A stretch of DNA of 28,356 nt, from assembly GCA_039105265.1 (NCBI GenBank), contig JAPFFF010000271.1, forward strand, positions 1 to 28,356, given 5' to 3'. Position numbers and translations under genes: made by a program. The notes below the pieces were generated by a model, which had not been told where the DNA came from, did not search any database, and was given only the letters and a program-made list of their open reading frames with translations. The stretch comes from Tritrichomonas musculus (lineage: Eukaryota; Parabasalia; Tritrichomonadida; Tritrichomonadidae). This document shows positions 17,587 through 27,107 of this stretch, piece after piece (the stretch's first letter is position 1; every line of letters starts with the position of its first letter).

Positions 17587-19374
17587 TCATTTTGTTGATC
17601 TTGCAGAATCATCTTTCAGTCTATCATACTCATTTAGCAAATTATCTATATCACCAAGTGTATATATTTTTCGTTCTGACAAAACTTTTTTTATTTGATT
17701 AAATTCATGAAGTTGTTTTTTAATTTCTTCGTCTGGATTTGTAATTATTTGCGAAGAAATTGTTTCACTGAATTTATTTAATCTTTTTTCTTGATTTAGG
17801 AGAACTTTTTGAATTTCTTGAGTTGCCTTTGAATTTTGGTTTGCTAAAAGTGTAATTTGCTTTCCTAATAATTGCTCTTTCTTTTCAAAAATTGATTGAT
17901 TAGCTCTAAAATCTTCATTTTCTTGCCTGATGTCATCATTCTCTTTAATTAACTTATCAATTGTTTCTTTAAATTTTTTATTTGTCTTATCTAAATCTTG
18001 AATTTCAATTTCTTGAATATTAATTGTTTCATTTAATTGGGCAACTAGCTCTGAATTTATTTGTTGTTCACTTTGCTCCTGGTCTTTTTTCTCAATTTCT
18101 TTAATGTAAAGATCATTTTCATCTGTTAATTCATTGATTGTGTTGGTCAAATCAAGATTATCTTTAGTAAGCTTTTCGTTTTCTTTTTCAAGCTTTGAAA
18201 ATTTTTCTTTTAATTCTTTGAATTCTTCTTGCGACTGATTTTGATTATTACTTTCTGTTAATTCAACAATTTGCTCTTTAAGTTTTTTAACTTTCTTTCT
18301 GTAATGATGACGGAGTTTGTTGATTTCTTCCATTGCTTCTTCTGTTTTTCGAACCTCATTTGATAAGTTTTGTTGAAGTTGCTGGATCTTTTTATCGTTA
18401 TCTTCAATTATTGTAACCAAGTTGGTATGTATGCTTTTCCTCCTTTCTGGGGTATGCTGTGGCGTTTGCATAGAAAATAAACTTGAGTTACCAGAGTTAC
18501 TGTTAATATTATACGCTTGATCATCTTTTTGAGGCGGCATTTTTTGAAATGGTGAATTTTGATTTTCGTTTGAGCTTTCATTTCCCTCTCCAGCTTCATT
18601 ACTGCTATTTTCGTTTCGATTATCTTCTTCACTTTGGACATCACACTTCATATCTTCCATACTTTTAAGACTAACAATTAAATTAGTCGTTTGATGAAAG
18701 AGTTGAATTGCTTGATTTGAAAGATTAATTTCGTCAATGCATTCGTCAACTGATTCTAAAATGATAGTATAATCCATTAAAAAAATAGATGGATCTTTGT
18801 TTAATTCTGCAAAAGTATTTTTAATAATAGCAGGAATATCATGAAGCGTTTTTTGAGCTTTCGCAAATTCTAAATGGTTATCTTCTAATTTAATTATTGG
18901 CTCAAATATATCATTTAAATAGTTTATTTTTGTATTAACATGATCGTCAGTTAGTGATTGATTTCGATTTGCTAATTTCTTTTTATCTCCATTTTTTTTA
19001 TGTGGCTGACTTAAAAATCTTATGATCTTTTCAAATAGTGATTTTAAAGAAGGCATCACTTCATTAGTAAAAGCTGGAAACTGGAATTGAAATTTAATAT
19101 CATTCATTCTGATTAAAATTTCTCTATAATAAAAAAAGTATTGGTATGAGAAACTTCTACTCGAGTTAGGCGTAATTATTATTTTATTTAAATAGTCTAA
19201 TAACGATAATAATTTAGTTCTTGTCGTATTTTCAATTTTGATATTTTTAATTTTGAGAATACGCTGAATACAACTTTCAGTTTCAATCAAATGATTGTTT
19301 ACATCAGAAAGAGCATCTATTTGGCATTCTGCAAGCGTACTATGTTCTTCAATTTTTATGAAGTCATATTCCAT
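17587..19374 (-). CDS. Coiled-coil protein of unknown family
   Basis: A 595-residue protein starting at the ATG at 19374 (MEYDFIKIEEHS), with TTTCATTTAAT just before it, like a trichomonad initiator. Residues 1-235 are helical with conserved-looking hydrophobics (a YQYFFYYREILIRMNDIKF stretch near 83-101). Residues 240-300 are acidic, Asn/Ser-rich and probably disordered. Residues 315-590 form a long coiled coil with many Glu/Lys heptads (LKEKFSKLEKENEKLTKDN). The layout suggests a cytoskeletal or scaffold protein, but no family is recognised, and coiled-coil similarity alone would mislead. It is a single uninterrupted frame, so the gene call itself is safe. The stop is TGA. Confidence 0.8.
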   Translation of the reverse strand: MEYDFIKIEEHSTLAECQIDALSDVNNHLIETESCIQRILKIKNIKIENTTRTKLLSLLDYLNKIIITPNSSRSFSYQYFFYYREILIRMNDIKFQFQFPAFTNEVMPSLKSLFEKIIRFLSQPHKKNGDKKKLANRNQSLTDDHVNTKINYLNDIFEPIIKLEDNHLEFAKAQKTLHDIPAIIKNTFAELNKDPSIFLMDYTIILESVDECIDEINLSNQAIQLFHQTTNLIVSLKSMEDMKCDVQSEEDNRNENSSNEAGEGNESSNENQNSPFQKMPPQKDDQAYNINSNSGNSSLFSMQTPQHTPERRKSIHTNLVTIIEDNDKKIQQLQQNLSNEVRKTEEAMEEINKLRHHYRKKVKKLKEQIVELTESNNQNQSQEEFKELKEKFSKLEKENEKLTKDNLDLTNTINELTDENDLYIKEIEKKDQEQSEQQINSELVAQLNETINIQEIEIQDLDKTNKKFKETIDKLIKENDDIRQENEDFRANQSIFEKKEQLLGKQITLLANQNSKATQEIQKVLLNQEKRLNKFSETISSQIITNPDEEIKKQLHEFNQIKKVLSERKIYTLGDIDNLLNEYDRLKDDSARSTK

Positions 19375-20348
19375 ATTAAATGAAAGATAGTAATTAGATT
19401 AAACGTACAATTGCTCACAAAAATATGCATTCTCAACTTTTTGCATTTAAAAATGTCCTTAAACAATAAACTACAGAAAATTTTATAAATTCTAAACCTT
19501 GTTCAAAAAACATTACCTCTCTCTCAATTTAAAATAATCATATCTTTATATTTTAAATATGAATTAATGTTTTCAAATTTAATTAATATTATGAAAATTA
19601 TCTAATATATTATTAATGAAGAATGATGCAATTAAATTGTTTGATAAAAAAGATAAAATGATATAAAATATGAAATGGAGATAAAGTTTTTTGAACTCAG
19701 TTTATATCACTCAAATTTCAAAAGGTAAAATTTGGCAGAAAATAGGTGCAACGTCTGGCTTCTTGTGATACAATCATTCCTTGTGTATAGTATATTATAT
19801 TATAACATCTTTTAAAGATAATTATAATTTTTATTAGAGATCGCTATTGACAATTCCAAGATATAGATAAAATATTTTTAGGAAAAAACGTGCTATATCA
19901 ATTTCTTTCAAAAATTGATATAAAATCAATTCAAAAAAAATAAAATCCGTAAAAAATATAAAAGTCATTCAAAATTTTTTTACAAAAAATGCAAAATATT
20001 AAGATTTGATACATATTTATAATGAATATATTATTATATTATGAGATTATAACTCTCAAATCAGTTTAATTTATTTTCCTTATTGAGATAAAATATTTTT
20101 ATTTATATGATATTTGAGATAATTTATCAAAAAGTTGATATTAAACAAAAGCATATCTCTGTTTTCACAATAACAATTCTTATTAAATTTATATTTTAGA
20201 TATAATATATATAATGTAGACTGTATAATGATTTATATACAATGACTATCGTGCGTTATAAAAGTTTAAAACCTTTTTTTTATAAATATAATTATCTTTG
20301 TATTTTAATAAAAAAATATTAATTATTAAATAATATATACAGCTCGCA

Positions 20349-20381
20349 TTTATTACTGTTGCAAAAAATCACAGTAATAAA
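20349..20381. repeat. Isolated TTATTACTG hairpin
   Basis: TTTATTACTGT (20349-20359) and ACAGTAATAAA (20371-20381) form a perfect 11-bp stem with an 11-base loop. The stem word is the same as in the array near 20691-20800. Confidence 0.85.
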
Positions 20382-20668
20382 GAAATTTTGAAAATTTTAA
20401 AATAATTTTAAAAAAATGAAAAATTTAAAGAATATTATAATAGAATATATTATATAATGCATATAAATTAAATATTAAAAAATATTGATATATAATATCT
20501 AAATTTATTTCAAAAATTATAAAAAAAGATTATTTTTTTGTAATACAAAAAGTTCTATCTTTATTCATTCAATTTATCTTTTCATTTTAAAAAAGTGGAT
20601 TTTTGATTGATTCAATTTTGTTAAAAAAAAATTAATTTGTTAAGATATTTAAAGGTCAAAATTATTAG

Positions 20669-20831
20669 CCTTTAGAAAGGTGAAAAAGTTCTTATTACTT
20701 CGGTTTGGCGGTTACAGTAATAAGGAATTCAATTTTATTTGACCTATAATAGGTGAATAATGATCGCTTATTACTGCATTTTGGCGGTTACAGTAATAAG
20801 AAATTCAATCTTATTTGGCCTTAGTATAAGG
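20669..20831. repeat. Tandem array of two alternating hairpin types
   Basis: Five hairpins stand in a row. Type 1: CCTTT/AAAGG at 20669-20680. Type 2: CTTATTACT/AGTAATAAG at 20691-20724. Type 1: ACCTAT/ATAGGT at 20742-20754. Type 2: CTTATTACTG/CAGTAATAAG at 20767-20800. Type 1: CCTTA/TAAGG at 20819-20831. The repeat unit is 76 bases. Both type 2 loops contain TTTGGCGGTTA, a GC-rich word for this region. Type 1 stems differ in sequence yet keep pairing. The function is unknown; it could be a duplicated piece of a transposon or a protein or RNA binding array. Confidence 0.8.
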
Positions 20832-21893
20832 TCAAAAAAATCTGTTTTAATCTACAAGGTCAATAATTCACTATATTTTTATAACAAAATTGATAATAAA
20901 AATGAATCATCATTCATAAAATATTCAATCACTTCTATCAATTTTTTTCATTAAATAATTATAAACCTCAGAATATATTCAATATCTATAATCAATTTAC
21001 TATAAAGGCTAAATAATTCATTCTCATAATATATTCAATGAGTTCATTCAATAAATTTTTTTTATATAATTAATTTATTATGAATTTATACTAAAAATAT
21101 GAAGTGAATATGATAATAATTTTTCTATATTTTGAGAGATTACTTATTTAATTTTTAATTTTTTAAAATTTAGGCATCGAATTTCAAAGTGTAGTAATAA
21201 GAAGCAAAAAAATTGAATGAGTGAAGAGTAATAATTTCTACCTATAATAATATATAATAATAATAATTATTATAAAATATATATAATGTATATGAATGTT
21301 AAAAATAATTCCATATCATGAGATATATTATAATGATATTTTTTGGGAAAAAGTTAGATGTATTTCGATATTCATTCACCTTTGATATATAAATTCATAA
21401 CATATATGCCAATTGTATTATATATAAACAAAAGAAAAAATAGTACCATACATTAATAACAAAAAAATTTTGATATAAAAAACAAAAAATCGGAATATTG
21501 ATTCATGAATAAATTTCAAACCCAAATTCAAAAAAGAAAATTGGCAAATATTTTCATAGACAAATTTGAGGATTAAATTGACCTTATTTTCGTACGTTAC
21601 GATATATTAGTTTCATTAAAGTATTTATAAATATTTTATAATAACAAAATTACATTTAATAAGCTTTTTTAAAAATGATGTAAAACATTCAATTTTTAAT
21701 AAGGATAGAAAAAATAAAAATGATATCGATATTTATTTCTAATGAATAAATACCATTAAAATAAGTTTTAAAAATATTAATAATGAGTATCAATTTAATA
21801 TAAATCCTTATTAGTGCAAAAATATATTCCATTTTATAGATAAAATCATATTTTTTTTTGTTTCAGAAAAATGGTTATTTACATTTAAAAAAA

Positions 21894-22658
21894 ATGTCTG
21901 ACGAAACCAACCAATCTCCAAATCGACCCTCTCCACCACCTGACGATTCACCTAGGATTGAAGGAGATCCTTCGTTTCGAGTAAAATCACCACCACAAAC
22001 ATCGTCACCTCAACCTCCAGATACAGTACCAAATGATCATCGCAGAGTTATTGTAGGAAATTTACTCTATTCTGTAAAGCAAGAAGATCTTAGAGAGTTT
22101 CTCCTACGTTGGGGACCTATTACAAATTGTCGTATTCCAATGAAAAAAAACGGTCGATCCAAAGGACTCGCTATTGTTGATTTTGAAAATATTGAAGATG
22201 CCGAAAAATTCGTCAGTGAACAAGATCAGAAGCCTCTTTTTGATAGAGTTTGCTATCTAAAATTTGGAAATGAGTGTGTACCTACTCCACATAATAACAA
22301 TGATCGACGACCATGGAATCCTCCACGACATAGGAATTTCCGAAACTTTGATAATCAGAGAAATCGCAGAGATCAAAGAAGGAGATATAGCGACTCCTCA
22401 GAAGATGACTATCCAAGAAGGAGGCCTTTATATCGTGATAGAGATGAATATTTTGATGATAGATATGAATTCGACAGAAGAAGATCTTTCCATGATAGAG
22501 ATAATTATAGGGATAGAGATAATTATAGGGACAGAGACAATTACAGGGACAGAGATAATTATGATCGAGATAGAGATAGATTTGGCCGAAACAGAGATTA
22601 TTATCGCCAAGAACGCAGAAGACCAAGAGATCAGAATTCTTATGATGATTCTCAGTAA
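21894..22658 (+). CDS. RRM RNA-binding protein with RD-rich tail
   Basis: A 254-residue protein. The ATG at 21894 (MSDETNQSP) is used; the frame is open upstream only from TTG. Residues 1-48 are Pro/Ser-rich. One RRM spans about 50-125, with RNP2 VIVGNL at 52-57 and RNP1 KGLAIVDF at 90-97. RNP1 lacks the usual aromatic at its third position but keeps Phe at the end, so some RNA contacts may be altered. The tail (138-254) is rich in Arg, Asp and Tyr and includes four DRDNYR repeats, similar to RS/RD tails of splicing and mRNA-binding factors. Nuclear RNA processing is the likely setting; the exact target is unknown. A five-codon upstream frame lies at 21871-21888. Convergent with the CK2 gene. 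Confidence 0.88.
   Translation: MSDETNQSPNRPSPPPDDSPRIEGDPSFRVKSPPQTSSPQPPDTVPNDHRRVIVGNLLYSVKQEDLREFLLRWGPITNCRIPMKKNGRSKGLAIVDFENIEDAEKFVSEQDQKPLFDRVCYLKFGNECVPTPHNNNDRRPWNPPRHRNFRNFDNQRNRRDQRRRYSDSSEDDYPRRRPLYRDRDEYFDDRYEFDRRRSFHDRDNYRDRDNYRDRDNYRDRDNYDRDRDRFGRNRDYYRQERRRPRDQNSYDDSQ
22494..22560 (+). repeat. 18-bp tandem repeat inside the RRM gene
   Basis: Successive copies of GATAGAGATAATTATAGG and close variants encode the DRDNYR repeat of the tail. Copies differ mainly by T/C changes at third positions, so the protein repeat is better kept than the DNA. Confidence 0.8.
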
Positions 22659-23017
22659 TTGCTGATTTTTTTATTTTAATAATTTCAAAATTATTATTTA
22701 AAATTCAAATAATGTTAGATGAATACTTGTCCAAGCAGACTCATCATTTTATAGAATATTTGAATTTGATATATTAAAAATATATATTTTGATATTCAAA
22801 TATTTAATTATCTTCAAAAAATGTATAAAATTTATAAATGCGGCTTGCTTTATTTGATTTATTTTTGATAAATAATAATCTCATAAAACATATTTATCTA
22901 TTATCCAATTTTTTTGAATATACTTAGATACTCTTATCTCCAAAGATTCAATTTTTAAATATACAATATCCGAAAACATATTTATCTAATATCCAACTTT
23001 TTAATGACATAAAACTT
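22659..23017. other. Gap between convergent genes with a spaced direct repeat
   Basis: AT-rich, non-coding. A 30-base direct repeat occurs twice, 88 bases apart (22885-22914 and 22973-23002); both copies start AAAACATATTTATCTA and differ at two positions. Each is followed by a T run. Perhaps a small local duplication at the facing 3' ends. Confidence 0.65.
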
Positions 23018-24025
23018 TTATTTCATTTTGTTTTTCAATGGCTTGAAAAACGGGTGCTTCATAGCATCGCTCGCCGTAATCCTCTCACGGTGATCAATTG
23101 CCATGAGCTTGTTTAAAAGATCAAGAGCTTCTGGGTTACAGTTTGTTTTTCCATACTTCTTGACATATGGTTCCCATCCTGTACCTTTTCGCCTTCTAAG
23201 GTTATTTCGGGTTTCATCATCAAGGTCAACATGAAGGCTGTCAGCATAATTTAAAATATTTTGGCCTCCAACTAAATCTGCAACTTTTAAGAGTTGGTCA
23301 GGGTCGTTTTCACCACATTCCAAAACGAATTTTTTAAACATCATCAATGAAAATGTTAACCCTGTTGACCACATATCCATTGAGTAATCATAATATGGGT
23401 AATTGATTAAAAGTTCAGGTGATTTAAAAATTCTTGTTGCCACATGAGAATTATATTTCTGTTTTGGATGATAAAAGTCGGCTAAACCCCAATCGAGTAA
23501 GCGAAGTTTTTGATTCTCTTTGTCAATGGCAATATTCTGAGGTTTGATGTCTCTGTGCATGATCCCATTACTATGAGAATAATTTAACGCTGTAAGAAGT
23601 TTATACATATAAATGCGGATGTCATCGAGAGTAAAAGACATGTAAAGTGATCTCCAATCATAAAAATCTACCCACTCTGAAACAAATGAATATATTCCAG
23701 TTGCTTGGTCACGTACAAGATCTACCAACTTTACAATATTAGGGCCATCACCTAAATTGTGCATGATCTTTATTTCTCTTAGGTATCTTCTGGGATCAAG
23801 AGGGACAAGAATTTTGATTGCAACCTCCTTTTTCTTTTTGTATAATCCTTTAAATACAGTAGAGTATTTACCTCTACCAACTTTTTTTAAAAGAAAATAA
23901 TCATCGGGTGAATTCCATTTTGGTTGATATTGGCGATGATCATACCATTCACTCCCTTTGATTTCATTAACATTTGCATATACTTTGGAAATGGAAATTA
24001 CCACTCCGTTCCGATCTAGCGACAT
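23018..24025 (-). CDS. Casein kinase 2 catalytic subunit (CK2 alpha)-like kinase
   Basis: A 335-residue kinase. The loop GRGKYSTVF begins at 50, the ATP lysine in VAIK is at 71, HRDIKPQN starts at 157, and DWG at 178-180 replaces DFG, the CK2-specific form. GLADFYHP follows, and ATRIFKSPELLINYPYYDYS matches the CK2 activation and P+1 segment ([20 protein letters not shown] in animals). The N-terminal VYANVNE and RGSEWYDH-like region fits CK2 alpha, which is held active by its N-terminus. Odd points: the basic cluster that binds the acidic substrate is thinner (LDPRRYLREIK), and the PFFHGHDNYDQL segment is replaced by FVLECGENDPDQL. All catalytic residues are present. The stop reads TAAA. It is divergent from the membrane protein gene, 205 bases away. 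Confidence 0.93.
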   Translation of the reverse strand: MSLDRNGVVISISKVYANVNEIKGSEWYDHRQYQPKWNSPDDYFLLKKVGRGKYSTVFKGLYKKKKEVAIKILVPLDPRRYLREIKIMHNLGDGPNIVKLVDLVRDQATGIYSFVSEWVDFYDWRSLYMSFTLDDIRIYMYKLLTALNYSHSNGIMHRDIKPQNIAIDKENQKLRLLDWGLADFYHPKQKYNSHVATRIFKSPELLINYPYYDYSMDMWSTGLTFSLMMFKKFVLECGENDPDQLLKVADLVGGQNILNYADSLHVDLDDETRNNLRRRKGTGWEPYVKKYGKTNCNPEALDLLNKLMAIDHRERITASDAMKHPFFKPLKNKMK

Positions 24026-24230
24026 GATTCAATATGCGATTATTATTAACGTAACATATTCAACACTGCCTAATTAACGTATTTTAAATTTAAAGAACTG
24101 ATGAATACTTTTTTTTCTATGATACTATTTACTTTACATCCTAACTCTCTTTAAACATCAATAAAATCATGAAAAATACCATAAAAATAGAGATAGGCTA
24201 TTTTCAAATAAAAATGAACGTTTATTATTA
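24026..24230. promoter_or_regulatory. Divergent promoter region, CK2-like kinase and membrane protein
   Basis: 205 bases separate the two opposite ATGs. On the plus side TTTTCAAATAAAAATG precedes a five-codon upstream frame (24214-24231) whose TAA overlaps the real ATG as TAATG. No TATA-type box stands out in this AT-rich sequence. Confidence 0.4.
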
Positions 24231-25061
24231 ATGTTTGAGCATCAACCTCTCAGTATCATAGTTAAAATTTCATTCTGTATATTCCCATTTGTATTAAGCG
24301 CTTGCTTTTATATTTTTATTGGATTTTCAATTACAACCAGACTTAATCCTCAAGAAGTTCGAAATGCAATTGCAATTACAGATTGTTTTTTTATTTATAT
24401 AATTGATTGCGTTATGTTGTTTATTTACAATAAATGTATGGGATCTTTGTCAGAACTTTTTTATGGAGTTGACAATTTAGTTTTATCAATTTTATTGATT
24501 TTATCATATCCCGTTTTCTTTTTATTTTATTTACCATTTTTAATGTATATGTTTCTAAAATATTACCTGGCAACACCGTACGATTTATGGGAAAGAGTTT
24601 TTGGTGGCGGTAGTGGATCACTTGAAACGCTCAAATGCGATCGAGATACAGGCGCAGGAGTTTTTGGACGATATATCTATATTGGAATTCCATTTTTTAT
24701 ATTTGCGGTAATTTATCTAGCTATTTTTATTGCTCTATCTCCTCTATGGTACTTTCTTTTTACTCCTTTTGGAATGATGATGTACAGCATTTGTTTAGCT
24801 GTATCATTTAATCCATTTGAAGTGGTTGTTACTACAATTAATGATAGAGTTGACACAACTTATAAATGGGGCTTATTTATCAACCTTTTTGGAATTGACT
24901 TGCTTGCCATCCTTTCTTCTGGATGTTATGTTGGATTAGTTGGTCCTCATTTTTGGGCAATTTTATTATTAGTTGTTTCATTACTATATTTTGCATGCTT
25001 TTCAGTTTATTCAATATATAGACTATTTTGTTCAGATGAACCACTATTTGAGCATCCATAA
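24231..25061 (+). CDS. Polytopic membrane protein of unknown family
   Basis: A 276-residue, very hydrophobic protein. Probable membrane segments lie near residues 11-33, 47-66, 83-109, 149-176 (long, maybe two), 178-196, 213-236 and 241-264, so about seven. A hydrophilic loop at 110-148 contains GGGSGSLETLKCDRDTGAG. Short Pro-containing motifs (NPQEVRNA, NPFEVVV) lie at membrane edges. No signal peptide cleavage site is evident and the first helix probably serves as anchor. I recognise no transporter signature; it may be a trichomonad-specific membrane protein. Single frame, ATG clear, stop reads TAAA. Confidence 0.82.
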   Translation: MFEHQPLSIIVKISFCIFPFVLSACFYIFIGFSITTRLNPQEVRNAIAITDCFFIYIIDCVMLFIYNKCMGSLSELFYGVDNLVLSILLILSYPVFFLFYLPFLMYMFLKYYLATPYDLWERVFGGGSGSLETLKCDRDTGAGVFGRYIYIGIPFFIFAVIYLAIFIALSPLWYFLFTPFGMMMYSICLAVSFNPFEVVVTTINDRVDTTYKWGLFINLFGIDLLAILSSGCYVGLVGPHFWAILLLVVSLLYFACFSVYSIYRLFCSDEPLFEHP

Positions 25062-25557
25062 AGCATACTTGTTTCTTTTATTCGAGTAAATAGTGATAGA
25101 AGGAAGCGTTGATTTAAATATCAAATATAAATGATGCTTTTAGCAAATTTCGTTAATCAATCATCCTTTTTTTGTTTTTGCTAATCAATGAAAGATATTT
25201 GAATGTTAAATTAATCTTGATTTCAATAATTCTTGCAAATTTCAATCATTACGAAAGCAAATTATTTCAACATAAATTAAAATTAAAAAGTGTCCATGTT
25301 TTACTATATTAAGTTATATTACATTTACTTGTTTCATATTGTTTGAAATTAACAATTGTTTATAAACATTTAATTCGTATTTTTTATTTTTATTTTATTT
25401 ATTTTATTTTTGAGTAAAACATTAACTGATAAACTAGATCTACTTTAACTTTAAATGAAAATACAATAAGAAAACCTTGTTTTTATTATTCTATTCAAAT
25501 TTCGAGAACAATACAATTTTTCAATCAGAGTAAAAAACCCAGCCCTTATATCTTTTT
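25062..25557. other. Intergenic, nothing recognised
   Basis: AT-rich gap with T/A runs near 25380-25415 and no supported frame. It must contain the ankyrin gene promoter; TTTTTCAATCAGAG lies about 45 bases before its ATG. Confidence 0.5.
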
Positions 25558-26676
25558 ATGAATTTACAAGAATATTTAGAGAAGAAAACAGAAGTTCAAA
25601 CGAGTCTTCTAGATTTCCTTGACAATGAAGAAATTTCAGAAGATAATTTTGAAAATATAATTAATCTTTTCGAAGATCAAAAAATTCAAGAAGACAAACA
25701 AGAATTTATATCAATACTACGTTTAATAAAAAAAGTATCCAAAAATCATCATCGAGCATCGTCTTTTTTTCCTAAAATTGAACGAATTTTCAAATATTTA
25801 AAAGATTTGATGAATCAAAATTTGAACAACTTCGAAATATTCAATTTTTTTAAAGGAAACAAACGAATTCTTCTTTTCCTTATTCAGGAAAAGATCATCA
25901 CACTTGATCAATCAATTGTAGACGTCATGACAAATGAAAAATATTCGAAAATGAATTATTCATCGTATTTTTACCCAGAAATCCAAAATTTTCTCGATAA
26001 ATCAAAGAAAGAAGAAATAGAAAGAGAAGGATTTCTTGATAATTTAGAAATATTTGAAGAAAATCGAAAAACCGCAGAAAACGACAAATTTATTTGCAAA
26101 CTCATTCGAAATGATAATATTGATGATTTCATATCACATGTCAATCGAATAAATTTTCCGTTGATGTCAGAAATCCAGCCATCAATTTTTGAGACGAATT
26201 CATTTTTACTTAAGAACACATCAAGTTTAATTGAATATTCAGCATTTTTTGGATCGATTCAAATCATGAAATTTTTGTTTTTAAATAAGGTCAAATTGAC
26301 ACCATCTTTGTGGATATATTCAATTCATGGTCGAAATCCAGATATGATTCATTTTCTTGAGGATAATCAAATTAAGCCAAATGATGCTTCGTATAAAGAA
26401 TGTCTCAATGAATCATTGAAATGTCATCATCTTGAAATCACTGAATATATTCGAAACAATCTATATTCAAATCAAAACGATAAAGAATTCTATGTCTTCT
26501 CAAAAAGTTATAAATTTTGTAATTATTCTTACTTCCCAAAGGATTTGAAAAATGAATTCGTCTTTTATGATTTGTGCCAATATAATTACATCAAATTGGT
26601 CGAATTTCTTGTAAATACATCAAATATTGATATGAATTTCAAAATAATTCTTAAAAAAATATTCATTTTTAAATAG
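25558..26676 (+). CDS. Trichomonad-type DUF3447/ankyrin-repeat protein (first part of a split gene)
   Basis: 372 codons from the ATG at 25558 to a TAG. Residues 1-210 are helical and charged, the usual N-terminal region of Trichomonas/Tritrichomonas ankyrin proteins (NLQEYLEKK start). Residues 215-310 match the DUF3447-type ankyrin segment (SLIEYSAFFGSIQIMKFL, then WIYSIHGRNPDMIHFLEDN and CLNESLKCHHLEITEYI). An ankyrin unit follows, ending KLVEFLVNTSNIDMNFK at about residue 362. The last ten codons (IILKKIFIFK) look like spacer translation. More ankyrin modules follow downstream at regular spacing, so this product is either naturally short or one exon-like part of a larger gene. These proteins are thought to mediate protein binding; the target is unknown. 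Confidence 0.8.
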   Translation: MNLQEYLEKKTEVQTSLLDFLDNEEISEDNFENIINLFEDQKIQEDKQEFISILRLIKKVSKNHHRASSFFPKIERIFKYLKDLMNQNLNNFEIFNFFKGNKRILLFLIQEKIITLDQSIVDVMTNEKYSKMNYSSYFYPEIQNFLDKSKKEEIEREGFLDNLEIFEENRKTAENDKFICKLIRNDNIDDFISHVNRINFPLMSEIQPSIFETNSFLLKNTSSLIEYSAFFGSIQIMKFLFLNKVKLTPSLWIYSIHGRNPDMIHFLEDNQIKPNDASYKECLNESLKCHHLEITEYIRNNLYSNQNDKEFYVFSKSYKFCNYSYFPKDLKNEFVFYDLCQYNYIKLVEFLVNTSNIDMNFKIILKKIFIFK

Positions 26677-27011
26677 TGTTTCTTAAATAATATTTGTTTT
26701 TAAATAGAATTTTTAAAAAATCCATTTTTTGAATTTAATTGCAAATCAAAAAATTCAATGGAATTTTAATTGAATGTTTTCAATGGAATTTCAAATTTCA
26801 ATGTTGAATAAAATTCAATATTTGTGTTAATGATATTTGAAATTTATTGTTTTTAATGTAATTCTAATTTTTTACTTTTGAATTGTGTTGAAAATCAAAA
26901 TTTAAAATATAATTCACATCAAATATATTTTTATTTGATTTCAAAGCAATTTTTTTTTTCATGATGTTTCGACTTCGTTATTAATGAAATTTATATTATT
27001 TATTTTTGAAT

Positions 27012-27107
27012 AAAACAGCATTTCATATTGCAGTAGATAGAGGAAACATTGAAATAGTTAAATTTTTATTAAATTGTAATAGAGTCGATGTTAATCTCAA
27101 ATCAATT
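27012..27107 (+). other. Ankyrin module A (32 codons) in non-coding surroundings
   Basis: Reads KTAFHIAVDRGNIEIVKF, then LLNCNRVDVNLKSI, a full ankyrin repeat in one frame. Stops lie in that frame upstream (26985-26987) and downstream. It starts 458 bases after the equivalent point of the last ankyrin unit in the long frame. Confidence 0.8.

Larger units (their letters stand above)
19375..21893. other. 2.5-kb gene-free region with hairpin repeats
   Basis: Extremely AT-rich, with no frame I can support (a 64-codon frame at 20760 lies across the hairpin array). It holds five C/G-AAAAAGTT motifs (19434, 20128, 20546, 20682, 21347), one isolated hairpin and the alternating hairpin array, listed separately. 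The promoters of the coiled-coil gene (minus) and the RRM gene (plus) must lie at its two ends. Confidence 0.6.

Noticed and set aside
20760-20954. 64-codon plus-strand frame
   Set aside because: It runs across the hairpin array and low-complexity DNA and shows no protein-like motif.
21858-21893. Upstream extension of the RRM gene and a TTTCAG that looks like a splice acceptor
   Set aside because: The extension begins with TTG, and no donor or trichomonad branch/acceptor motif is visible, so an intron is not supported.
22282-22626. Minus-strand and shifted frames over the RRM tail
   Set aside because: They are shadows created by the 18-bp repeat and purine-rich codons of the RD tail.
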